Shown here: positions 13,007 to 23,769 of the stretch, one piece after another
Layout: each line of letters opens with the position of its first letter
Position numbering within the stretch: position 1 is the stretch's first letter
Notes under the pieces: model-generated
What the model saw: the letters and a program-made list of their open reading frames with translations, nothing else
Database searches by the model: none
What the model was told of the DNA's origin: nothing
Program-made: the position numbers and the translations under genes
From: Callaeas wilsoni
Taxonomy: Eukaryota > Chordata > Aves > Passeriformes > Callaeidae
Direction: 5' to 3'
NCBI GenBank assembly: GCA_013398955.1
Contig: VWPU01002890.1
Location: forward strand, 62,001 to 126,000
Length of the DNA: 64,000 nucleotides

Positions 13007-16000
13007 TTTGATTTGGAAGAAAGATTACAAAGGAAAGGAACTAGTGGGTTTTGCACAAGGACAAGATAGCCATCTTCATCCTAGGAGAAAGATTTTAGCA
13101 ATCTTCATGCTTCATCCTAAAATTGTCTTCCTGGATTGAGAGGTATAAAATTAACTTGTTTAAATTTACTCGTATTCTGAGCATAACTCCTGTTAATGCT
13201 GATGAGAAATGTACTGAACTTACTGGAGATGAAGTTACTTAATTCTCCAAAGCAGCTTATATTTCTTTTTCATGGCTGTGATCATTTCCTTCCTCTACCA
13301 TAATTATATTCCATGCTATATAGATCTCAGCATTTTATCTTGGAGTTATCCTTCAGAATAAAATTCTGAATAATTTCTTTACAGCAGTATTTCTGTAATC
13401 ACATCAGAAAATTTCCATTCATTTCAAACATGAGAAAGAAAGAAAAAATAATTTAAATTATTTTTAAACAATTCTATATTTTTTCTTTCCTGTTGACATT
13501 TTTTATCTACGTTAAAAATTTGAAAAATACAATTTTGCATTGATAGCTGACTCTGTTATGGTCTCAGTTTGCTATCATACCTAACTTTAACATTTTTTGA
13601 TAGCATTTCTCAGACAGGAGTTACACAATAAGATGTTTTAAACAAAACAGTAGTAAAACCAGGCAATTGCGGAAGATAAACCACACATTTATGGTCACTT
13701 GAGTCCAAGATACTTAAAGTCAACCTACTACTGAGTTTCTTGTAACGCAATAAAAAATTTAGCGTTACACATGCCTGATTTTCTTCTTACTGTTTTTATG
13801 TCTAAGAACTTTTGCAATTTTAATCTGTTTAAAATTATACAAGAGTCCCTAAAAACATTTATTTACTTTATGCTCCTTGTGACATGTAGGCAATATCTAG
13901 GCCCTTTTTTAGCACTTGGGAGTTTATGGAAACTACTGCTGTACACCAGCCCTTGTGAGAGACGCCTAGCTGGGTTTGCAGAGGGCTGGTTGTGGTCCTT
14001 GGCACGGGGCAACCTCCTGGCACTGGCTCACACTGTGAATTGCCTGGTGGGAAAAGAAAAAAAATAAATTCCTTGGTTTCTTAGGATAGTTTTCCTGTAG
14101 GTTACAGTGTGAAGAGAAACTTCACATTTATCCACCCTTGGGTTTATTTCCTCGAGTAACTGTGCTGCAGGCTTGGTGGAGGTGCACAGTTTCCTGCTCC
14201 TCTGAAACCCCTTTGGGCTTAGAACGTCTTCACTGCAGAAAACCAAAGCATCCCGGAAAACTGAAAGCACACCTTAGTTCAAAAATCTCTGCTTCTGAGT
14301 CTTTCTTCTCTAGAACTGTAAATGGGTAGAGAAGACAGCAGGTTTCTATGGAGGAGTTTTTCACAGGAACTATCTGGGATGGTCTTGGCTGTCCCATGGC
14401 TGCACTGGCAACAACACAATGCAGCCTCTAGTGCTCCAACTCTTCCCTGATGAAAACATCACAGAAAGAAATATTTCATGCCAGGTAAGGTTTAGCCATC
14501 TTGCTTTTCTTCCTTGTTGTTCACTCTGTAACACTGATAACCTTCATGACTTCTACCTCACTTTAAAATGTCTGCCATTTTTGCCTGGAAATGTACCTCA
14601 TGGTATCCTCTGATGTGGAAGAAATCAAATTTCTACTAAAGAACCTTGAAATTGGAAAAAAAGAAAAGAAAGACAACAAAACTTTGCATATGTTTAACCT
14701 TTTGAAGTAGAGAAATATGCAAAGATGCCAGTTCCATAGGTTAATAAGCCAGTGCACAAATTAACTGAGGCTCAATATGCAGTCTTAAGACCCAGAGGTT
14801 ATTAAGGCAGTCAATGAAATTTTTAGAATTTGCTATTCCTCTCTGAAAGATCACTGTTGGAAGGTATTCAAATAACAAGACTACTACAACAGTATACAAA
14901 ATAAGGATTTACAAAGTCTCTTGTGCTCGCAGAGAATGTTTTCTCTATGACTTCCTCAGCCTGAGCCAGCATCCTGGATGTTGCTGAAAGATACAGCAGG
15001 ACACAAAAAGCCTAGATAGAGCTTTAGTTCCTAATAAATTTTTGTCAAATAAATCTAGGTAAAGTCTGAGTAGCAAAGCAATGACTCAGGACCATTTCTA
15101 GACTCTTAGGACCAATTGCAGCACCCCAGACGACCTGTGGGTATGGGAATCCCTACAGCAGATTTCAGCATGTTGGCACCAGACAGAGGGTGACTGGACT
15201 GCCAAATGCATCCCAAGTGGAAAGGCAGCTCACTTCTCAGAGTAACACATGCACTGCCAATAGGGAAGATAATTTATAGCTAGGGGTGGACTCAGCTGTT
15301 CCAGAGAAGGTTGTTCCTGTGGAGATGGGATTACTGAACTATCCACAAGTATTGTTACTACTTTCGCTGTGTAGTCATCAGGCCAAGGAGAAAATCTGTG
15401 TAGAGATTTCTGCTTCATAAATCCTCTCTGCTTGTTTGTTTCCTTTCTACATAAATCCAGCAAGGACTCTTTTTTTTTTGTTTTGCTTTTCTTTAAATGC
15501 TGATACTTTTCAATCACATGGGGCCCTAATTTTGCCTCAAGTCACTAAAAGCTGCAATAATGTAAATGCAGATGTTTTTAGCAGTATTTCTATTCACTAG
15601 AGATTAAAAGATATGTGTAAACCCACATAATGTATTGTTTTAAATCAGAATTATGTTAGAGGATTCCAATTTTGTCTAAACCTTCTAGAAAGCACAGGAT
15701 TTTGTATTTTCTTGTATTTAGTAGTCTAATGGGATTCCTTGAGTGTTTGAAGTCAAATTGGTCTGGGATGATTTCTTAAGTAAACACAGACTTTACTTCG
15801 AGATTGAAATTAGTTTTTTTGAAACTATAATATTAGAACTATGGTATTGACACTGACAATTAAGATAAGAGACATCCTTTGCACAGAAATTTAATGAAAA
15901 GAATTGCTATCATGTATTTCAAAATTACAGTATGATAATTTCTTTTCATTCTTTATAACCATCACATGGCATATTTTTCCAGAGGTGCTACCTAATTATG

Positions 16001-16380
16001 TTGTAATTAAATGTGATTCATCAAATAGAACTGAAGACAAAACTGGCAATCAGTGAGTCTTTTTCATTCACAGAATCTGTAAAATAGGTGTATCTTGTAA
16101 TTAGTTTACAGATGTTTACTTTTTAACAAGTAAATCAAAATTATAATAATTTTCTTCTCATCATCTGGTAGAATATTTTAGCATATATATGCAGCACATA
16201 ACAATGGCTTTTATGGGTGGGACTACCAGAAATTATCAGCGTAGCCACAATAATGATAATTATTCAGAGGATTTAAAAATATAATCTCTCACTGAAGGTA
16301 ATGAATAAGACCATGTTTTAAGTCTAGAGGCAGTATAAGAAGCTTATTTCTGTTTGCACACACTACCTATAGCTGAAACA

Positions 16381-16512
16381 TCACAGAATCATAGAATATT
16401 TTGGGTTGGAAGGGACTTTACAGATCATCCAGTTCCAACCCTCCTTCTGTGGGCAGGGAACCTTTCACTAGGCCAGGTTGCTCAGAGCCCCATCCAGCCT
16501 GGCCTTGAAGGT
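16381..16512 (-). mobile_element. CR1 LINE 3' tail fragment, well preserved
   Basis: The plus strand starts with the reverse complement of the CR1 terminal repeats (tcacagaatcatagaat). It continues through the hallmark 'gggttggaagggac', 'cagatcatccagttccaacc', 'ggccaggttgctcagagccc' and 'catccagcctggccttgaa' text of bird CR1 3' untranslated regions. The element is cut off at about 16512, so only some 130 bp of a 4-5 kb LINE remain. It is among the least diverged CR1 pieces in the window. Confidence 0.93.
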
Positions 16513-16528
16513 TGCAGTTGCAATCAAA

Positions 16529-16552
16529 TTTTTTAATTTTTTTTTTTTTTTT
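16529..16552. repeat. Poly-T run
   Basis: Six T's, two A's and sixteen T's follow directly after the truncated CR1 tail. This could be a simple-sequence expansion or the poly-A of something inserted on the minus strand, but no retrocopy is recognisable upstream on that strand. Confidence 0.7.
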
Positions 16553-16650
16553 AAATGTTGATTGAGTTTACTTCCCTATGTAAAGTTAAGTTAATACTAT
16601 TGGCAAACCACATGCTGCCTGACTCAGTAGATTGATTAAAAGTGCACTAT

Positions 16651-17220
16651 ATTAATACGCCGGCACACTGGCCGGGCTGAGATGGCAGCAGCTTGTTCCA
16701 GGAGTGCCCAACACAAAGGGAGAACACCCAGTGGCACCTCGGTGCCTCGCTTGCCAGCCTCCCAGCCTGTGCGGTGGAGGGCACAAAGCCTAATGTGCCT
16801 GGGGCTTGTGGATAGCCCAGGCGTGGCCAGAGACAAATGAGCAGAGGTGGCCCTTCGGCCGATGTTCCAAAGGTTTATTGTAGAAGCTCCCTCGAAGGGC
16901 ACTGGATGCGAAGAGGACAAGATAAGAGACTGAGGGGCTTTAAAGGGATACAGGGAAGCGGGCGGGGATGACATAGCAGGGACCTATAGGAAGAGGAGAA
17001 AGGCGGGACAGGTCAGGATATGTTTCCTTAGGAGATACAAGGGGTGTCTGTCAACTGTCAGTCAGGCAGACTGAACCCTCCTCAGGAATCCTAGGAATTC
17101 AAAGGCAGAAGCCATCCTCACAGAAGGGGGTTTTACTCTTTGGTACCAGCCCACCAAACCTCTTTTTCTGGGTTCCGTGGCCCCCTGGTTATTCTTGTAT
17201 TTGGTTCATTCACCACAACA
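16651..17220 (-). mobile_element. ERVK-like solo LTR
   Basis: Read on the minus strand this is a compact GC-rich LTR of about 570 bp. It begins TGTTGTGGTGAATG (plus 17220 leftwards) and carries a TTTAAAG TATA-like box (complement of about 16939-16946). An AATAAA poly-A signal follows (complement of 16874-16879), about 65 bp downstream of the box. The element ends with a GCCGGCGTATTA-type terminus at about 16651. This order of TATA box, short R and AATAAA is diagnostic of an LTR. No retroviral internal sequence adjoins it, so it is a solo LTR left by recombination. A target duplication is not convincing with the boundaries I chose. The 113-codon minus frame across it is a by-product of GC content. 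Confidence 0.75.
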
Positions 17221-17745
17221 TCGCACCTTCTTGGGAGTATTTGTGGGCTTCAGGTACCTTTCTGCTAGAAGGATTTGACCGTGCTTTAATTCCATTGGCT
17301 GTAGTTATGCAGGTTTTGGGTAACTGAGATATAGGGGTTGGTTTGTTCCCTGGGCTGCTCAGTTGCAAAAATCTGGAGACACTTAACGTCTGTGTGCTGT
17401 ATAGACCCAGCTGTAGTTTCTGCCCAGTCCTCTGCTCTTATACAGAAGGAAGAGGGTCTGTCTGTCCCTACTCTCTTGGGGATGTCCCTCGCACGTGGGA
17501 GTCCACCCTACACACACTAACACAGAGCTGGTGGGCTGTGGGTCTGCCTGCTCCTCCTACAGGGACCAAAGAAAGGCAGGATCTGGTGGCAGGATAACCC
17601 TTGGCATTAGGGCACTCGTGGAAATACCCATCACATTTCTCTCCCCAAAACAAGACCAAAGACAGACTGAATTTCAGAGTGGTTGCTGGCCCCTGGGCCC
17701 TCCCGTCCTCATGCCTGACACTAACTGAAGGCAGGAGAGCCCTCT
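17221..17745. other. GC-rich flank upstream of the ERVK-like LTR, unidentified
   Basis: About 500 bp whose composition resembles the adjoining LTR more than the AT-rich background. Several overlapping frames stay open on both strands (for example plus 17343-17597 and minus 17468-17659). I see no polypurine tract against the LTR start and no retroviral protein motif, so I cannot call it proviral interior. It may be a separate old repeat or a locally GC-rich unique stretch. Confidence 0.35.
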
Positions 17746-19103
17746 CAGAGAAAAGGAAAACTTAACTTTGATATTTTTTTTTTGTTTTGATTGCTGGAAG
17801 TATATTTAGCCTAATCAAGCTTAAAGCAGGTAATGACGAGCCATCCTATTTATTTATTGTTTTCTGCTAGAAAATAAATTTGTTTTATTTCTAAATACAG
17901 ACCCAAGCCAATCCTATTTCCATCACTCACTGTGCTTCCCTATATTTAGCCACCCACACAATCTATTTGAAGGTACAACCACCTGTAGGACTCTACTCAT
18001 CTTCCCAGATTTTGCAAAGGCTGATTGGAGAAAAAAACATCCTAAGTAAGCACTGTTTAGGGTTTCCTTTTTCCCCTCTTCATTTGTTTAAAGAACATTT
18101 GGCTGAAATCTAACTTTTGTAGTTTTGCAGCTATTTCTGCTCTTTCAGTAGCAACAAATCATTCATTTTTGTGACAAACTATTTCCAGGACAACCCGGTA
18201 TGATATGACAGAAAATTACAGCTTAAGAGAGGATGAAAGAGAAGGAGCAGATGATATCTCACAACCCCACAAACAATCCTGTTGTCATGAAAAGTATGCC
18301 TATTAGTAGCTATAAAGATGAAGGAAAACAGGTACCATTTACAATTTTTAAAGGATTGTTGCTAAGCTGAAGATTTTCCTAAGGACTGTGAGCTGCTTTT
18401 TGATAGTGATAAGCCACTATCAGTTCTGAAAAATGCCTGGCAATAGGCACTGAAGCAGGAGATACACCATAGGCGGACAGGGAACACTCTTGAAGTTTAA
18501 TCAAATGCAAATTGGAGATGAAGAGATTACAACTGACTTCAGTGCGCATGAGGAAAGTGGTGTAAGGCCTTCATGTATCTTCAATTTTAATTCCATATTA
18601 ATCTTAGTGTGAATCATTCAGAATTAGGAAAAAAAACCAAAGAAGCCTCAACTTCTCTGCTGCTGACATCCACAGAACCATTTACAAAGTTAGGGGTTTT
18701 GTTACATACACATCTGTGTATGCTGGAGGAGCTTAAAATGCATTTCCAAAGATGAATTGCACATTAGGGTCTAGAACAGCTTGCAGGATTTTGGGGGCCA
18801 TGACTGAAGTGGGATGCACCGTGCATCCTGCTGCCCAGGCCACGATGGTCTGAAACTCTAATGCACTTGCTATGTCTGGGACTGGATGATCATGCCCTTG
18901 CCAAGAACACACAATCTTTGGTGATGACCTGTGCCTTCCTGATATCTATTCCAAAATGCATTTAGGGACAGAATAAAATGTGCATTTGCAAGGAATCAAC
19001 TTCCTTTATTTTATGATTAACAGACACAGAAGATAACTGATGATTACTAGTACAAGAATAGACTGCAGGTGTGCATGTGGATTGCCCTTTATAATATTAT
19101 CTC
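17746..19103. other. Unique AT-rich DNA, nothing recognised
   Basis: There is no convincing gene, repeat or structured RNA. A slightly GC-richer patch at 18780-18950 has no identifiable content. Confidence 0.5.
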
Positions 19104-19176
19104 TGTCATGGATTCACAGGGATACAGACCTTTGACCAGAAAGGACCATGATCATAAATGATCTGTTGTACAATTT
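19104..19176 (-). mobile_element. Very old CR1-family 3' scrap
   Basis: The text tgtcatggattcacagg, then gaccagaaaggaccatgatca, then atgatctgttgtacaa corresponds in order to the reverse complement of ancient amniote CR1 3' ends. The familiar reptile form reads 'gattcca-ggccagaagggaccattgtgatcat-tagtctgacctcctgtataac'. Divergence is high and only about 70 bp align. Confidence 0.5.
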
Positions 19177-19269
19177 CGAAAAAAATACTTCATTTCTTTG
19201 TGCCCTCTCTGCTCATCTGTGACATCATGGTAATCAGAGGCTAAGTTCAACTTAATATTTTCTCAAGGA

Positions 19270-19742
19270 AACTGCTGGAGCTAGTGCAGAGGAGGCCACA
19301 AAGATGATCAGAGGGTTTGAGCATCTCTCCTTTGAGGAAAGGCTATGACAATTGGGATTGTTGAGCCTGGAGAAGAGAAGGGCTCAGGGTGACCTTCTAG
19401 CAGACTTCCGGTACCTAAGGAGGGCCAGCGAGAAGTCTGGAGAGGGGCTTTTACCAACGGCATGTAGTGATAGGACAAGGGATGTGGATTCCAACTGAAA
19501 TGGGGTAGGTTTAGGTTAGATATTAAGTAGAAATTCTTTATTGTGAGGGTGGTGAGGCACTGGAACAGGTTGCCCAGAGAAGTTGTGGATGCCCTGTTCC
19601 TGGAAGTCTTCAAGGCCAACTTGAATGGGGCTTTGAGCAACCTGCTCTGGTTGAAGGTGTCCCTGCTCACAGCAGGGAGATTGGAACTAGATGATCTTTA
19701 AGCTTCCTTCCAATACAAAACATTCTGTGCTTCTCTGATTCA
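19270..19742 (+). mobile_element. CR1 LINE, 5'-truncated, with the end of ORF2 and the 3' UTR
   Basis: Plus-strand text follows the CR1 consensus closely. It runs through 'gaggccacaaagatgatcag', 'gagcatctctcc' and 'gagcctggagaagagaaggg', then 'gtgaggcactggaacaggtt', then 'gcccagagaagttgtggatg' and 'ttggaactagatgatcttta'. It ends in 8-bp-type terminal repeats (attctgtgcttctctgatt). The translated tail keeps the ALRHWNRL-type and VVDALFLEVFKANL-type motifs of the CR1 ORF2 C-terminus, but stops and frameshifts interrupt it. Only about 470 bp of the 3' end are present. Confidence 0.93.
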
Positions 19743-22700
19743 TATCTAGTGAGATGGATTTCTTTCATTTTCTCTTTCTGCACATGTAAAATAATTAGTG
19801 GGATGTATGTACTTACTGGTTGTACTAAGATATTAATCTTTGGTGCCTAGTTCAAGGTCATCCTACTTTGAAATTTGGAGTGCAGTGACTTTGGCAAGGG
19901 CTATAATTTTGTAGAGACAAACAAACAGCAGACAGCCTTGGCCTGGATACATACTTTTCGTGGAACCTTGGCCAAATTCTTTAACACTCTCCCCACCATG
20001 CCCCGCCATGACTTCAATTTATAAAACGAGTTCAGATATTGTTTCTTTCTTGTATGAGGATGAAAAACACTTTTATATCATAATACAACATACGGGCTAT
20101 ATTCTTAGCTCAGGGTAATAAGGGATGTGCCATTGCTGATTTGTGCTAACTGAACATCTTTTCCTGAGGTAGAAAACATTTATCCGTAAAAATACTTTCT
20201 TCGTCACTGCTAAATGTATTCAAGGATTTTTCTACTCCAGTTTTTTTCTTCCTTTTCAACCATGATATATAACTAATACTGTAAGTTCATTTTTTAATTT
20301 TTATAAAATATTTTCTGCTAGTTCCAGAAACACAAAATTTCTGAATTCAGAAAAAAATGTATTGTCATAAATAATTAAAAAGAAAATTAATTTAGGCTAA
20401 CTGATCATCATTTGGAGGCCAGAAGGAAGGAGTCTTATTTATACAGTAGCATTTCACACATGCTTATCAGTAAATTGTTTTTAGAATATATGACTAGAAC
20501 TGGCAGCTGTGTGATCACAAATAAGAGAATTGTAATTATTCTGTCTTTTATACAAAAATGAATGCAATGAAGGGATTATGTACATTTTCTTTTATAGCAA
20601 GAATAACCAATAAATTACCAACCATGGGAATCTCTCAGCTGGATGCAGGAAGCAGTATCGTGTTTTCATAAACAGTTCACCTGCGTGCCAACTGCCAGTC
20701 TGACATTGAGGGAAATGAAAAGCATTTTCCTCAAAAACTTTATTCCCTTGAATGAAATTCTGGGAAAAAGTGTTGTGTGAAACCTGTATTAGTAAGGAAG
20801 AAAGATAACCCCCTAAAATAAACTACTCACAGGCATTATTTACAACTAGAAACTACTCTAGGAGAAAATTTCTATTGAAAGCCCAGATGATACTGTGGTT
20901 ATTACAATAGGCATTTCATTCAGTGTAGAACAGGATTGCTTAAAAGGCATCTTGTAAAATACTCTTCCTTGGCAAAGAAATGAGTGTTTAGAGTTAAATA
21001 GCCCTGTATTTTCCTCCAATGTTGCAGACAGAAATGGTGAATATATGCAATTTTCTTCATATTGCAAGCACGGGTTCAGCATGCGTGAGGAGCTAAAAAA
21101 CTCAAAAATTATACAGTACTTTCATCCATTCGGAAATGACAGGAACATTGAGAAGGAGACAGATAGGACCCAGTCCTCTGCTGATGTAACCTGACAGAGC
21201 TCCACTGAAATAAGTGAATCTATTGTGATTCAGGCCAGCAGAGGAGCTGGTCAATGAGTGCATTGCTTTGAGACTTGAACTTTTTTAAGATTACAGTAAT
21301 TGTAAGTGCTGTGGATATTTTATATTTTCTTCAGGGCTATATATATATTTATTATATATTTATTCGTTCTGCAACCCACTCGGCATCTTATAAAAAATTA
21401 GCAAAAAATCTTAAAGCTTCTAATCTCTCAGTCCCTTTTTAAGGCAGAACTCTCAGCACTCAGACTTTGGTGAGCTTTCAGCCTCATTACAAACACACAG
21501 TCTGTGTTGAAAGGAGCCATTTACTGTGCATGTAAATGCATGCTGAAGCTGGTCACTGCTGCTAGTGGGCTGGACTCTCCACAATTTCACTTTCACGGCT
21601 CAGAAGTGCCCTGCAGTCTGTCTGATACCCTACAGCCCGCAGGCCTGGTAGGTGTGCTTTTAGCAACCTGCCGTACGTTAACAGCTTTGGTGCTCCAGGA
21701 AGGTGTCTAGCTATATGCAATTTTAAAGTATTCTTATATCTCAGCTGGAAGTACTTGAATTTCTTTTGATCTTGCCTCTTTTCAACAAAAAAGAGTGTAG
21801 AAAAGTATCTGGGGCCAAAAGGTTTCACGCAGAGCCTTATCAATGACAACTATCAATGACAAGACATAATGGTTCTCTATGCCAGTATCCTAATACTGTC
21901 TCAGTGAAGTGTAAGGCTGTGTTGGGGAAGATTTAAAAAAAAAGTTTACATGTACTGCTTATATACTATACATGCTTCTAAAATTCATAGAGTTTCAAAG
22001 AAACAAAATTACTGAAATCCTGAATAACTCAGATTTTGAACACTTCATCATGGATAATGAACACTTCTGATTAGGCTTTTGTGCCTCTGGATGTCACTGT
22101 TGTTTTGCAATAATATAAACAATGTTATTTGACAAAGCAACAAATGAAAATGGTATAATCATCACCATCTTATGTTTGTTAGAAAGTACAAGGCTGACCA
22201 CACTGGCAATTTGAGATCTACCATTAATTCATTGTAAGGGATGAACAACTGAATATGTAAAATAGTGGTTTCTTCAGTTTAATATTTGGTGAAAAGGAAA
22301 AAAACCCTATCACCTTCTCGGATGTCCCAAAATGCATTTCTTTGGAAGCACTTAAAATGGAACATGAGCCTTCATTGACCTGATGGGGTCCTGTCAGGAT
22401 GTGTGCAGGGTAATTATTGGCTTATGCAAGTCGGAACAAATGGCGATATGTGTGAGGAGGAGGTGAATAAGTGGCAAGGACCATGCACTACTGCTGCTGC
22501 TCACGGCTGCTCAAGAAGAGTGGAATTTACTTTTCCCAAGTAACGCTGTTATGCATTTGTTACAAAATTGGGAGCAAAAAGAAGGGAGGGAAAAATCATA
22601 CCTTTCTTCTTTTATAGACTGTTGCAGAGCAAACTGTTCTACCTTATGAAATTACATATAAAGTTAATGGAGATTTAGTGATTAAGAAGGGTATTTTTCA

Positions 22701-23193
22701 GATTCATTAATGGCTGCAATTGCCTCAGTTATTTGCAATAAAATAGGATGCACTATGTGCAAAAAGTATTCCTTGGAATAAGGCAGATTCATCAGAAATT
22801 TGTAGGGCAAGTGGAGTGTGACAGGGAAATAAATAAAAGAGCGTAAAATTTTTTAAACATCTCTGATCTTTAGTCTTTGTTGTCAGTTTAAAGAATGAGA
22901 GTGGCTGCCTTTTGTCGGGAAGTATCAAATATTAAATAAATGTAGAAATAGAGTATTTCCATGAAAAAAAGGGAAATATTTCATTTTTTTAGAATCCTTG
23001 AATTTCATTTGATCTAAATCTGAACAGGAGATTTTGCGTCAAGGAGGTCTAGGACACAGCAATCAGGAAACACACTGGCATTCTCTGTTTTGAAATCAGT
23101 AGCCACTGACTTCAGTTTGGATAGAATTTCTTCTTTACAAATGAATCCCATAAGATCCCACTCAGTCAGAGCCACAGTTAGTTCCATGGCGAT
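19743..23193. other. Unique AT-rich DNA with one ancient palindromic repeat
   Basis: Apart from the palindromic repeat at 21165-21250 I see no element or gene. The stretch includes an AT-rich run at 21336-21366 and a slightly GC-richer patch at 21500-21720 with short open frames on both strands, neither recognisable. Confidence 0.5.
21165..21250. repeat. Ancient palindromic interspersed repeat, copy A
   Basis: The block runs aggacccagtcctctgctga near the left end, gagctccactgaa in the centre and ccagcagaggagctgg at the right end. The outer parts are imperfect inverted repeats (cctctgctg against cagcagagg). The arrangement matches a palindromic family I recall from turtle, crocodile and bird DNA. 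That family has arms of the type 'cccagatcctc-gctg-tgtaaa' and a centre of the type 'gagctccattgaagtcaatgg'. Symmetry and lack of coding potential suggest a MITE-like non-autonomous DNA element fossil, but the class is inferred. Confidence 0.5.
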
Positions 23194-23769
23194 TGCTGTG
23201 GTTTAACCCTATCTGGCAACAAAGTACGAAGCAGTCACTTGCTGACTTTCCTCTGCCCTGGCCACCCTGGTGGGGAGAAAATATGGAAGAAAGGCATGGG
23301 TTGAGGTAAGAACAGATTAATAACTGAAACAAATTAAATTATTATTAATAATAGCAATAATAATACTAATGAAGAGATACAGAGGACTAAACCCCAAGAA
23401 ACACAAGTGATGCACATTACAGTTTCTCACCACCCACTGACTGATGTCAAGCCCATCATCAAACAGCGATTGGTGCCTCCCAGCCAACTCCCCACAGTTT
23501 ATATACTGAATGTGACATTCTATTGTATGGAATATCCCTTTGACCAGTTCAGCTCAGCTGTCCTGGCTGTGCTCCCTCCCAGCTTCTTGTGCCCCTACTC
23601 ACTGGAAGAGCATGGGAAATTGAAAAGTCCTTGACTTAGAGAAAGCACTGCTCAACAACAACTGAAATATTGGTGTGTTATCAACACTCTTCTCATCCCA
23701 AGTCCAAAAGACGGCACTGTACCAGACACTAGGGAGAAAATTAACTCTATCCCAACCAAAACCAGGACA
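23194..23769 (-). mobile_element. ERVL-like solo LTR with 5-bp target duplication
   Basis: Read on the minus strand, the element starts TGTCCTGGTTTTGG and ends GGGTTAAACCACAGCA, about 576 bp later. Internal landmarks match a common avian ERVL-type LTR. They include 'gggatagagttaattttc', 'aagcactgctcaacaacaac' seen on the plus strand, a TATATAAAC box (complement of about 23498-23506) and 'acctcaacccatg' near the U5 end. The flanking pentamers are GCGAT (23189-23193) and GCAAT (23770-23774). They differ by one G-to-A change that fits CpG decay, and 5 bp is the usual ERVL duplication length. No internal viral sequence remains, so this is a solo LTR. Its promoter would point towards lower coordinates. 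Confidence 0.88.

Larger units (their letters stand above)
4388..16380. other. Long unique AT-rich stretch without recognisable genes
   Basis: Nearly 12 kb of AT-rich DNA with short, scattered open frames in all six frames and no recognised protein. It contains a consensus splice donor at 4447-4455, a GC-rich pocket at 8640-8960 and a short direct repeat at 12954-13006, each described elsewhere. I recognise no CR1, LTR or DNA transposon between 4.45 and 16.38 kb, which is a long repeat-poor run for this window. Confidence 0.5.

Noticed and set aside
14419..14485. Short open frame starting at ATG and ending at CCAG|GTAAGG
   Set aside because: A good donor on its own, but no acceptor, homology or second exon is visible. 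Donor-like words of this quality occur by chance in 64 kb.
16636..16974. 113-codon minus-strand open frame
   Set aside because: It lies across the GC-rich ERVK-like LTR, spanning its promoter and poly-A signal. LTRs of this kind do not encode a protein there.
19308..19670. 120-codon open frame on the minus strand
   Set aside because: It runs antisense to the CR1 at 19270-19742. The LINE coding sense is the plus strand.
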